A stretch of 12,520 nt of DNA, from positions 1 through 12,520 of the forward strand of contig CAJMOW010000026.1 in assembly GCA_905215145.1 (NCBI GenBank). The letters run 5' to 3'. Positions 1 through 6,268 of the stretch are shown here, in pieces. The notes beneath the pieces were generated by a model. That model saw only the letters and a list, made by a program, of their open reading frames with translations. It had not been told where the DNA came from and did not search any database. A program made the position numbers and the translations under genes. How positions within the stretch are numbered: the stretch's first letter is position 1; each line of letters begins with the position of its first letter. The DNA is from an uncultured bacterium. Lineage in GTDB: Bacteria; Bacillota_I; Bacilli_A; RF39; UBA660.

Positions 1-297
1 AGTTATTTTATCTGCTTGAGCACGTAGAGCTTGAACGGCTGGTCCTTTTGCGCTATTAAGCATTTTAATTTGTAACAAACTTTTATCTGCATTTTTACCC
101 ATTTCTCCGCCTAAGGCATCTATTTCTCTAACTACTATTCCTTTTGCACTACCACCTATTGATGGATTACAAGGCATATCTGCTATATTCTTTATATTTC
201 CTGTTACTAATAAAGTTTTATGACCTAAACGAGAAGTAGCTAGACAAGCCTCACACCCGGCGTGCCCCCCACCAACTACTATTACTTCATATTCCAT
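1..297 (-). CDS. mnmG: MnmG (GidA), tRNA uridine-5-carboxymethylaminomethyl modification enzyme, N-terminal part
   Basis: The first 99 codons of MnmG are present; the gene continues past the left edge, and the family is normally about 620-630 residues. MnmG is the FAD/NADH-dependent partner of MnmE and installs the cmnm5 group on the wobble uridine of certain tRNAs in the cytoplasm. The N-terminus starts [17 protein letters not shown], the Rossmann FAD-binding motif GxGxxG in its MnmG-specific form. Family-typical segments follow: [14 protein letters not shown], then a stretch around [10 protein letters not shown] and the sequence [11 protein letters not shown]. The ATG at 295-297 is preceded by an AGAGGTG ribosome site (305-311) with a 7 nt spacer. 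It has its own promoter just upstream and lies downstream of mnmE, its functional partner. Confidence 0.97.
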   Translation of the reverse strand, partial: MEYEVIVVGGGHAGCEACLATSRLGHKTLLVTGNIKNIADMPCNPSIGGSAKGIVVREIDALGGEMGKNADKSLLQIKMLNSAKGPAVQALRAQADKIT

Positions 298-324
298 AAA
301 AAAACACCTCTTTTTGACTAAAAT

Positions 325-353
325 ATTATACAATATATATTTTTTTTTAACAA
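325..353 (-). promoter_or_regulatory. Predicted sigma-A-type promoter of mnmG
   Basis: Read on the minus strand, TTGTTA (348-353) and a perfect TATAAT (325-330) are separated by 17 bp. The site lies between the mnmE end hairpin and the mnmG ribosome site, which fits mnmG having its own transcript start. The background is very AT-rich, so the -35 match (4 of 6) carries little weight alone. Confidence 0.6.
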
Positions 354-355
354 TA

Positions 356-390
356 TATAAAAAGTAATTATTAACTGTAATAATTACTTT
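356..390 (-). terminator. Hairpin over the mnmE stop codon, probable weak terminator
   Basis: A perfect 13 bp inverted repeat (361-373 against 378-390, loop 374-377) covers the mnmE stop codon at 384-386. On the minus strand the stem ends in CTTTTT followed by an AT-rich run. The stem has only one G-C pair, so its strength is doubtful. The mnmG promoter just beyond supports a transcript end here. Confidence 0.5.
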
Positions 391-1736
391 CCTAAACAGA
401 ATTGACTAAATAATTTATTTATAAGTTCATCTTCATATGTTTCACCAATTATCTGACCAAGTATATTCCACATTTCCTTTATATCTATTTCTATCATGTC
501 TATAGGTAAATTATTTTTTATTCCATCTTTTATAGAAGGTAATATTGAATAAGCTTTTTTTAACAAAGCAATACTTCTTGAACTTGTCAAATATGTTAAA
601 TCTAACTTTTCTATTTGATTTATACTAAACATTTTTTTAATTTTTGATTTTAATTCGTCAAATCCCTCATTATTTAACGCACTTATATATATTATTTTTT
701 CAGGATCTAATTTTTTTGTTTCCAAATTTCTACTTAAATCATTTTTATTTATTAGTATCAAATATTTTTTATTTTTCAATTTTTTTAATATTTCTTCATC
801 TGATTTTTCCAAGCATCTATTATTATCTAATACAAATAATATTAAATCTGATTTTTCTATTTGATCTAGACTTTTTTGAACACCTATATTTTCAACTATA
901 TCATCTGTTTTTCTGATTCCTGCTGTATCAACCAAATTAAGTGCGATTCCATCTATGTTTATATTTCCTTCTACTATATCTCTTGTTGTTCCTTCTATAG
1001 AAGTTACTATTGCTTTTTCTTCATCTATTAATTTATTTAAAATACTACTTTTTCCTACGTTTGGTTTTCCAATTATTGATGTATTTATTCCATCTTTTAT
1101 TATTTTTGCATTTTTACTTTCTTCTAGAATTTTTTTCATTTTTATTTCTATTATATTTATATTTTCTAATAACTCGTTGTGTGTAACATCTTCTATATCC
1201 TCATATTCTGGATAATCTATTTTAACTTCTATTGAAGCAAGAAGTGTTAAAATTTCTTCTCTTAGGTCTGAAATAAGTTTAGTTGCGGAACCTGTTAATT
1301 GTCTTACTGCTAATGATAAAGACTTTTCAGTTTTAGAATTTATTATATCCATAACACTTTCTGCTTCAAGTAAATCTATTCTTCCATTTAGAAATGCTCT
1401 TTTTGTAAATTCACCTGGTTCTGCTAAACGACAACCATTTTCTATAAGTAATTCTAATATTTTTGAAACTGATGCTATACTACCATGGCTATTAATTTCC
1501 ACAACATTTTCTTTTGTATAGGTGTTTGGCTCTTTCATAACACTTACTAAAACTTCATCTATTATTTTATTACTTTCTACTATATATCCATAATGTATAG
1601 TATGGGAATTTACATTCAATAAATCTTTTCCTTTAAATATTTTATTAACTATTTTTATTGAATCAGGTCCGCTAACTCTTATTATTGATATTGAACCACC
1701 TGTTGCTGTAGATATTGCTGCTATCGTATCATTCAT
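384..1736 (-). CDS. mnmE: MnmE (TrmE), tRNA-modification GTPase
   Basis: A 450-residue protein of normal family length. MnmE is a dimeric G protein that works with MnmG, using a methylene-THF-derived carbon to modify wobble U34 of tRNAs. The N-terminal folate-binding domain spans about residues 1-120, starting [21 protein letters not shown] helical domain follows, with the GTPase domain inserted in it: P-loop GKPNVGKS (223-230), switch GTTRD (249-253), DTAG (270-273) and NKND (330-333). The chain ends in FCLGK, the essential C-terminal C-[IL]-G-K motif. The ATG at 1734-1736 overlaps the end of the upstream HD-domain gene by 8 nt, and an AGGTG site (1743-1747) lies inside that gene, so the two are translationally linked. 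All key residues are present. Confidence 0.98.
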   Translation of the reverse strand: MNDTIAAISTATGGSISIIRVSGPDSIKIVNKIFKGKDLLNVNSHTIHYGYIVESNKIIDEVLVSVMKEPNTYTKENVVEINSHGSIASVSKILELLIENGCRLAEPGEFTKRAFLNGRIDLLEAESVMDIINSKTEKSLSLAVRQLTGSATKLISDLREEILTLLASIEVKIDYPEYEDIEDVTHNELLENINIIEIKMKKILEESKNAKIIKDGINTSIIGKPNVGKSSILNKLIDEEKAIVTSIEGTTRDIVEGNINIDGIALNLVDTAGIRKTDDIVENIGVQKSLDQIEKSDLILFVLDNNRCLEKSDEEILKKLKNKKYLILINKNDLSRNLETKKLDPEKIIYISALNNEGFDELKSKIKKMFSINQIEKLDLTYLTSSRSIALLKKAYSILPSIKDGIKNNLPIDMIEIDIKEMWNILGQIIGETYEDELINKLFSQFCLGK

Positions 1737-2247
1737 TTTCTACACCTACTTTTATTCCAATATACATTAATAATTTAGAAGGTTCATTAAATATCTCCAT
1801 TGATACATATTTATCAACTGATGATATTATCCAACTTTCTAAATATCTTGGTGGGACTATATTTGATGGAAACATATGTCTTAATATAATATTTCCGACT
1901 TTCTTATTATAATATTGTGGGAAATGTTTTTTAGTATTATTCACAGCTTGTTTTGCGTGTACAAATCCATGCTGCTTAAAAAAAGTAGTCTTTGTTTTAT
2001 TATTTTGCCAAGGTTTATCATAAAAATCATGTAATAAGCCACCTATTGCTGCACTTTTATAATCTAATCCTAATATTTTTGATATTTTATATGAAATAAT
2101 TGAAACTTTTAAACAATGATCATAGACACTTTGTTTTCCATGATGCATATATTCTTTTCTCTTTTGAAATTCTTTTGAATTCAATATTTCATCTACTATA
2201 TCATAATACTCATTAAGTGTTGATTTTTCTATTTCTAACAATTTCAT
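1729..2247 (-). CDS. HD-domain protein, predicted metal-dependent phosphohydrolase of unknown substrate
   Basis: A 172-residue protein of the HD superfamily. Metal-ligand candidates are H44 (in YDHCLKV), the HD pair H73-D74 (in GGLLHDF), H93 and H97 (HGFVHAKQA), H124 (ILRHMFP) and D145 (SVDKYVS). This H...HD...H...H...H...D order fits a catalytically competent HD phosphohydrolase and resembles a small uncharacterised HD family common in Firmicutes. There is no membrane segment or signal peptide, so it is probably cytoplasmic. It is first in a two-gene unit with mnmE (8 nt overlap) and has a good promoter upstream. The ribosome site is weak (AGAGAG near 2253-2259). The substrate cannot be told from the sequence; a nucleotide or cyclic nucleotide is possible. 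A gene here is not part of the usual Bacillus mnmE-jag order. Confidence 0.85.
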   Translation of the reverse strand: MKLLEIEKSTLNEYYDIVDEILNSKEFQKRKEYMHHGKQSVYDHCLKVSIISYKISKILGLDYKSAAIGGLLHDFYDKPWQNNKTKTTFFKQHGFVHAKQAVNNTKKHFPQYYNKKVGNIILRHMFPSNIVPPRYLESWIISSVDKYVSMEIFNEPSKLLMYIGIKVGVENE

Positions 2248-2271
2248 AAAATCTCTCTTTTCTAAATATTA

Positions 2272-2300
2272 ATTCTATGTTATTTTATTAAAATAGTCAA
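2272..2300 (-). promoter_or_regulatory. Predicted sigma-A-type promoter of the HD gene-mnmE unit
   Basis: On the minus strand, TTGACT (2295-2300) and TAGAAT (2272-2277) are 17 bp apart. Each differs from consensus at one position. It lies directly after the terminator of the rpmH-jag unit and about 25 nt before the HD gene start codon. Confidence 0.75.
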
Positions 2301-2307
2301 GTTGTAC

Positions 2308-2334
2308 AAAAAAAATGTAGATATCTACACTTTT
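2308..2334 (-). terminator. Rho-independent terminator of the rpmH-rnpA-yidC-jag unit
   Basis: On the minus strand, just after the jag stop codon, AAAAGTGTAG (2325-2334) pairs with CTACATTTTT (2311-2320) around an ATAT loop. The uninterrupted T-run reaches 2308 (8 T in total, five of them in the stem). The core TGTAGATATCTACA is a 14 bp palindrome. The A-tract on the other side means it could also act on plus-strand transcripts. Confidence 0.8.
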
Positions 2335-2339
2335 ATATT

Positions 2340-2954
2340 TTACTTTTCATTATATTTTATAACAACAGCTCTTTTTGGTTCTTCTCCAACACTTTCTGTG
2401 CTTAAAAATTCATTTTCTGATACTAAATTATGAACAATTCTTCTTTCATATGAATTCATTGGATCTAATTTTACATCTATATGTGATTTTAAAACATCTT
2501 TTATTATTAATTTTATTTGTCTTTCAAAATTTTTTATCTTTTTTCCTTTATAATTTGCTACATCTAAATTAACTTTTATATTTAATCCTGTTTGAACTAT
2601 TAAAGCTTGCTTAAGTATTGTTTCTATTGCTTTTAAAGTTCTTCCTTCTTTTCCTATTAAAATCGAATTATTGTCTGAAACTAATATAATTGATATATAT
2701 CCTTCAGATTCTCTTATTTCTGTATTAATAGAAATATTCATTCCTTTTGCAATATCATTTATATAATTTTTTAGATATTCGATTATATCTTCTTTTTTAT
2801 AACAAATTAACTTTATTTTTTTAGATTTAAATAATCCAGATTCTTGTGATTCTTCTTTTATATATAAGTCATTTTCAGAAACATTAAGTTCATTTAAACA
2901 ATTTTTTAATACTTCTTCTTTTATTTTACCTTCATAATTATATGATGTTATCAT
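2340..2954 (-). CDS. jag: Jag/KhpB (SpoIIIJ-associated) RNA-binding protein with Jag-N, KH and R3H domains
   Basis: A 204-residue protein with three family domains in order. The Jag N-terminal domain is at about residues 1-50. A KH domain with the GxxG loop GKEG (101-104) lies in ILIGKEGRTLKAIE. An R3H domain has R171 and H175 in YERRIVHNL, followed by the family-typical tail GEEPKRAVVIKY. In other Firmicutes this protein binds RNA, often together with KhpA, and affects cell division and envelope synthesis; the role here is inferred from the family. The gene overlaps the end of yidC by 17 nt, and its ribosome site AGAGGT (2962-2967, spacer 7) lies inside yidC. The yidC-jag pairing is the classical one. 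It is the last gene before a strong terminator. Confidence 0.95.
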   Translation of the reverse strand: MITSYNYEGKIKEEVLKNCLNELNVSENDLYIKEESQESGLFKSKKIKLICYKKEDIIEYLKNYINDIAKGMNISINTEIRESEGYISIILVSDNNSILIGKEGRTLKAIETILKQALIVQTGLNIKVNLDVANYKGKKIKNFERQIKLIIKDVLKSHIDVKLDPMNSYERRIVHNLVSENEFLSTESVGEEPKRAVVIKYNEK

Positions 2955-3873
2955 TCTTTTTACCTCTTTTTACCATTAAATTTTGTAAAATTGTAAATGC
3001 ACTATTGAAAATCCAATATAATTCTATACCTGTTGACATAGTGAATGATGCAATTCCGATAAATATTGTTGAAATATTGGTCATCATCTTCATTTGTTTT
3101 TCTTGATCTTCGCCTAATGAAGCTGTTTTATTTAATTTAAATGAAAAATATGTTGCTGCAATAACTAATATAACAAATATTATATAATATATTTTTCCAT
3201 TTGTAATAGCTGTTAAAGGACTTGTACCTAATTGGAATCCCAACAAATTTTCCTCAAATATAGCTGGCATTCTATTCATTGCTTCGTAGAATGCAAAGAA
3301 TAATGGTATTTGTATTAATGAAAATATACAACCTGATAATGGATTAATTTTATATTTTTTATATATCATCATCATTTCTTGGGATTTTTTCATCATTTCT
3401 TCTTGGGATTGTTTATTTTTATATTTATTCTCTAATTTTTTCATTTCTGGTTGGGCTTTTTTCATTAATTCTGATTGCATTGCTGTTTTTTTAGTTAAGG
3501 GATATAATATCAACCTGATTGCAAGTGTTATTATGATAATTGCTAATCCATAATTTTTTACTAATTTTCCCATTAAAACAATTATCCATGCTAAAGGTTT
3601 TACAAATATAGTAGTCCATATTCCCTCATAACCACCAGATGTTACTTTAAAATCATTACACTTTGGTAACTTACTAATATCAACACCATTTTCGTTATAC
3701 AAACCTATAACTTTTTCATTTTCTGGTTGACAAAGAATATTTTTAGTTAGACTTTGACCAGTTTCAGGATTTTGAACAATTTTTTTATTTGAATCAGTCA
3801 AAGATTTTGAACATCCTGTTAATGAAATTAAAGCAATAAATACAAAAAGCAATGTTTTAATTTTTTTTCTCAT
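2938..3873 (-). CDS. yidC: YidC/SpoIIIJ/Oxa1 family membrane protein insertase, lipoprotein type
   Basis: A 311-residue membrane insertase for Sec-dependent and Sec-independent membrane proteins. The N-terminus has a basic start, a hydrophobic run and a lipobox LTGC with the lipidated Cys at 21. Residues 22-85 form an outside segment with two cysteines (C48, C72). Hydrophobic segments at about 86-126, 181-198, 227-245 and 263-299 fit the five-helix Oxa1 core. R120 in LAIRLILYP matches the conserved positive residue of the hydrophilic groove. A basic, Met- and Lys-rich cytoplasmic hairpin spans about 127-175. The start codon overlaps the rnpA stop by 1 nt (TAATG), and AAGGAG (3881-3886) precedes it by 7 nt, so translation is coupled to rnpA. 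Confidence 0.96.
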   Translation of the reverse strand: MRKKIKTLLFVFIALISLTGCSKSLTDSNKKIVQNPETGQSLTKNILCQPENEKVIGLYNENGVDISKLPKCNDFKVTSGGYEGIWTTIFVKPLAWIIVLMGKLVKNYGLAIIIITLAIRLILYPLTKKTAMQSELMKKAQPEMKKLENKYKNKQSQEEMMKKSQEMMMIYKKYKINPLSGCIFSLIQIPLFFAFYEAMNRMPAIFEENLLGFQLGTSPLTAITNGKIYYIIFVILVIAATYFSFKLNKTASLGEDQEKQMKMMTNISTIFIGIASFTMSTGIELYWIFNSAFTILQNLMVKRGKKNDNII

Positions 3874-4211
3874 TAATTTTCTCCTTCAATTATATTTAAT
3901 TTTTTAAAAGCATAGTTTAAATTTATTTCCATTTCTTCATAATTTCTATTTAATATGCCCTTACTAACTATTATAATACAATTAAACCCTTTTTGATAGT
4001 TTTTTTTATCTATTATACTTTTTAATTGCCTTTTCACTTTATTTCTAATAACTGCATTACCTATTTTTTTTCCTACTGATAAACCAAAATGATATATTTC
4101 ATCATTATTTTTTTCAATATAAATTATATAATCCTTGTATTTATATGATTTATTATTCTTAATTATTCTTTCAAAATCATCACTTTTCTGTAATATATTA
4201 ATTTTTTTCAT
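3873..4211 (-). CDS. rnpA: Ribonuclease P protein component
   Basis: A 112-residue basic protein of normal size for RnpA, the protein subunit that helps the RNase P RNA cut the 5' leader from pre-tRNA. The signature region KKIGNAVIRNKVKRQLK (about 48-64) contains the conserved RN[RK] motif at R56-N57-K58. The upstream FGLSVGKK strand and the DDFERIIKN start also fit the family. The ATG at 4209-4211 has AGAGGT (4218-4223) with a 6 nt spacer. It lies between rpmH and yidC, its standard place, and is separated from rpmH by a hairpin that probably lowers its expression relative to bL34. The RNase P RNA gene is not in this window. Confidence 0.96.
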   Translation of the reverse strand: MKKINILQKSDDFERIIKNNKSYKYKDYIIYIEKNNDEIYHFGLSVGKKIGNAVIRNKVKRQLKSIIDKKNYQKGFNCIIIVSKGILNRNYEEMEINLNYAFKKLNIIEGEN

Positions 4212-4232
4212 GTTTATACCTCTTTAATAAAT

Positions 4233-4255
4233 AAAAAGCCACTGAGAATCAGTGG
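4233..4255 (-). terminator. Intrinsic terminator or attenuator between rpmH and rnpA
   Basis: On the minus strand CCACTGA (4249-4255) pairs perfectly with TCAGTGG (4239-4245) around a 3 nt loop, then C and five T (4233-4238). There is no further promoter evident between it and rnpA. It therefore probably lets only part of the transcripts through, giving far more bL34 mRNA than rnpA mRNA. Confidence 0.75.
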
Positions 4256-4260
4256 TTGTA

Positions 4261-4383
4261 TTAATGAGCTAATGTTTTACGCCCTTTTCTTCTTCTTGAA
4301 TTAATTATTTTTGTTTTCATACGTGCTAAAAAACCCATTTTCTTACTTCTTTTTCTATTATTTGGTTGAAATGTTCTTTTCAT
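4261..4383 (-). CDS. rpmH: Ribosomal protein bL34, unusually short (40 residues)
   Basis: The reading begins [18 protein letters not shown] and ends with [12 protein letters not shown], unmistakably bL34, a small basic protein of the large ribosomal subunit. The family is normally 44 or more residues. Set against the common Bacilli form, the first 25 residues and the last 15 align, but the four residues NGRK that usually follow the MxTK segment are absent (a clean 12 nt in-frame loss). The start at 4381-4383 is backed by a perfect AGGAGGTG (4390-4397, spacer 6) and a consensus promoter, as expected for a highly expressed ribosomal gene. It is the first gene leftward from the origin. Confidence 0.95.
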   Translation of the reverse strand: MKRTFQPNNRKRSKKMGFLARMKTKIINSRRRKGRKTLAH

Positions 4384-4424
4384 TTAGTCCACCTCCTGAA
4401 CTTATAAATTTGTTTGCTCTAATA

Positions 4425-4453
4425 ATTATATAGATTAAACTTCGTTTTGTCAA
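4425..4453 (-). promoter_or_regulatory. Consensus sigma-A-type promoter of rpmH (rpmH-rnpA-yidC-jag unit)
   Basis: On the minus strand TTGACA (4448-4453) and TATAAT (4425-4430) both match consensus exactly with 17 bp between them. Transcription should start near 4418, about 20 nt before the AGGAGGTG site of rpmH. It points away from dnaA, so the origin region lies between divergent transcription units. Confidence 0.93.
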
Positions 4454-4710
4454 CAAATTTATGAATTTCCACTATAAAATTTGATATTAACTTATTTTCC
4501 ACAGAAAAAGATATTAAGAAATATGTTTATTTATATAGTTATCCACGTTTTTCCACAGTTAATGTGGAAAAATATACTAACAACAAATAACATGTTTATA
4601 TTTTTTTCCACATTTATGTTGAAAACTCATTTTTTTATTTAATTTTCTTAATTTAAACTGTGTATTATATTGTTAAAAACAAAAATTTAACTTTTTTCCA
4701 CAATATTTAT

Positions 4711-4738
4711 TTAACTTTTTGTTTTTTTATTGTATTAT
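4711..4738 (+). promoter_or_regulatory. Candidate dnaA promoter
   Basis: TTAACT (4711-4716) and TATTAT (4733-4738) are 16 bp apart, about 35 nt before the dnaA start codon. Both hexamers are imperfect and the region is AT-rich, so this is a best guess. A DnaA box (4694-4702) ends 8 bp before the -35, a position suited to autoregulation. The decamer TGTATTATAT at the -10 also occurs 70 bp upstream (4661-4670), which could be a second -10. Confidence 0.4.
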
Positions 4739-4772
4739 ATAAGTAATTGTTTCTCGTGATAGGGGTGAGGAA

Positions 4773-6122
4773 ATGGATATAAATAATATATGGGATTTAT
4801 TTTTGGAAAAAATGAAACAACAAATTAATCCAATGCATTTTGAAACTTGGTTTGCTGATACCAAACTTATATCTTTAGATGAAAACTGTGCAAAAGTATT
4901 AGTTCCAATGTCAGTTCATAAAAAACATTTAAAAGAGAATTATAACGATTTAGTTGTTGAATTATTTACTGAAATAACAGGAACTAACTTTAATTTTGAA
5001 TATGTACTTGAAGAAGAATTAAAGAACAATATTGTTATAAATACTGATGAAATAGGGGTTCCTTCAATAAGTTTTGATTCTAATTTGGACTCAAGATATA
5101 CTTTTGATAATTTTATAGTAGGGCAAAGTAACAAATTTGCTAAGGCAACTTCACTTGCTGTTGCAGAAAAACCTGGTTACATGTATAATCCATTATTTAT
5201 ATATGTAAAGAGTGGGTTAGGTAAAACTCATTTAATGCATGCTATTGGTAATTATATTAGTAAAAATTCAAATATGAAAGTTTTATATGTAACAAGTGAA
5301 AAATTTGTCGAAGATTTTATAAATATTTATAGAAAAAACAAAAATGATAATAATTTTGAAGATGTGGATTCATTCAAAAAAAAGTATAGAGATATAGATG
5401 TTTTAATGATAGATGATATACAATATTTAGAAATCGCTAATAAAACACAACAAGAGTTTTTTAATACATTTAACGAACTACATTGTAATAATAAACAAAT
5501 TATTATATCTTCAGATAGATCACCAGATGATTTAAATAAACTAGAAGAAAGACTTAGAACTAGATTTAACTGGGGATTAACTATTGATATATTACCGCCA
5601 GACTTTAAATTACGTATGGACATAATAGATAAAAAAATAGAAGCAAATAATATATCTTGTGAATTTCCAAATGACGTTAAAGAATATATAGCAAGCAATT
5701 GTACTTCTGATATAAGAAAATTAGAAGGAGCTATTACTAGGGTATTCGCTTATTCAATTATTATGAATGGTTCTGAAATAACACTTGATCTAGCTATTGA
5801 AGCATTAAAAGATTATTTTGTAAAAAGCATAATATCCAAAAACAAAGTTGATCAAGTACAACAAGTAGTAGCAGCACATTACAATATTACAGTAGAAGAT
5901 TTAAAAAGTAAAAAAAGAAATGCTAATATATCGGTTCCAAGACAAGTTGCTATGTATATATGTAGAACTGTACTTGAGGAATCGTTACCCAAAATTGGAA
6001 TGGAGTTTGGTGGAAAAGATCATACAACAGTTATGCATTCAGTAGATAAAATAAAAAAAGAAATAACTAATGATGCTTCTTTTAAAAATGAAATAGATAA
6101 ATTGATTAGTAAAATTAAATAA
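4773..6122 (+). CDS. dnaA: Chromosomal replication initiator protein DnaA
   Basis: A 449-residue DnaA of normal length that binds the surrounding boxes, oligomerises with ATP and opens the origin. Domain I spans about 1-80 and a short linker 81-105. Domain III (AAA+) starts at YTFDNFIVGQSNKFA. It has Walker A at 145-152, Walker B LMIDDIQ (211-217), sensor 1 at SSD (246-248), the arginine-finger region ERLRTRFNWGL (R264) and sensor 2 SDIRKLEGA (R315). Domain IV contains the box-recognition motif GGKDHTTVMHS (413-423). One oddity: the Walker A reads VKSGLGKT, with Val145 where the GxxxxGKT consensus has Gly; the codon GTA is one base from GGA. The ATG at 4773 follows AGGGGTGAGG (4761-4770). dnaN follows after 146 bp with no clear terminator between. 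Confidence 0.98.
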   Translation: MDINNIWDLFLEKMKQQINPMHFETWFADTKLISLDENCAKVLVPMSVHKKHLKENYNDLVVELFTEITGTNFNFEYVLEEELKNNIVINTDEIGVPSISFDSNLDSRYTFDNFIVGQSNKFAKATSLAVAEKPGYMYNPLFIYVKSGLGKTHLMHAIGNYISKNSNMKVLYVTSEKFVEDFINIYRKNKNDNNFEDVDSFKKKYRDIDVLMIDDIQYLEIANKTQQEFFNTFNELHCNNKQIIISSDRSPDDLNKLEERLRTRFNWGLTIDILPPDFKLRMDIIDKKIEANNISCEFPNDVKEYIASNCTSDIRKLEGAITRVFAYSIIMNGSEITLDLAIEALKDYFVKSIISKNKVDQVQQVVAAHYNITVEDLKSKKRNANISVPRQVAMYICRTVLEESLPKIGMEFGGKDHTTVMHSVDKIKKEITNDASFKNEIDKLISKIK

Positions 6123-6268
6123 ATCACAGTTTTCTAATTTTTATCAACAAGTTTTCCACAGCTGTTTTACTAATAAAAACAATGCTTTAAACAAAGTTTT
6201 CCACAGTTTCCACAACAATAATAACAATAATAATTTAATAAAAAATATATAAAATGGAGGATGATAAA
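6123..6268. other. oriC: Replication origin, right part: DnaA boxes and AT-rich candidate unwinding region
   Basis: The dnaA-dnaN gap holds TTATCAACA (6141-6149), TTTTCCACA (6152-6160 and 6197-6205) and, directly abutting, GTTTCCACA (6206-6214), all on the plus strand. The last two form a tandem pair. They are followed at once by seven trinucleotides of AAC/AAT type (6214-6234) and then an A/T-only run to about 6254. In Bacillus subtilis the unwinding element sits in this same dnaA-dnaN gap after a tandem box pair, so this is the likely melting site. The trinucleotide tract does not match the published DnaA-trio consensus on the expected strand. Confidence 0.85.

Larger units (their letters stand above)
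4384..4772. other. oriC: Replication origin, left part: gene-free region upstream of dnaA with DnaA-box cluster
   Basis: The longest gene-free stretch of the window (389 bp), almost only A and T apart from DnaA boxes and the rpmH promoter. Plus-strand boxes are TTTTCCACA at 4495-4503, 4549-4557, 4604-4612 and 4694-4702, and TTATCCACG at 4539-4547. A minus-strand TTTTCCACA lies at 4563-4571. A weaker match is at 4617-4625 (TTTTCAACA on the minus strand). Boxes 4549-4557 and 4563-4571 face each other as an inverted pair. Clustered boxes between divergent rpmH and dnaA are the classical Firmicutes origin layout; with the second cluster after dnaA this gives a bipartite origin. The cluster may also serve autoregulation of dnaA. 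Confidence 0.92.

Noticed and set aside
644..1215. Two plus-strand open frames opposite mnmE, rich in Phe, Leu and Ile
   Set aside because: They are antisense shadows of Lys/Ile/Asn-rich MnmE codons; apparent membrane-protein character is a composition effect.
4672..4691. Inverted repeat GTTAAA/TTTAAC upstream of dnaA as an operator
   Set aside because: Six-base arms made almost only of A and T are expected by chance here, and no factor is known for them.
6214..6234. Calling the AAC/AAT tract a canonical DnaA-trio
   Set aside because: On the strand expected from Bacillus the triplets do not fit the [G/A]A[T/A] rule read 3' to 5'; only the opposite strand does. It is therefore reported as an unusual tract only.
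6254..6268. Upstream in-frame ATG giving a five-residue longer DnaN
   Set aside because: No ribosome site precedes it, while GGAGG lies inside this stretch and serves the ATG at 6269; the shorter start matches other clamps.
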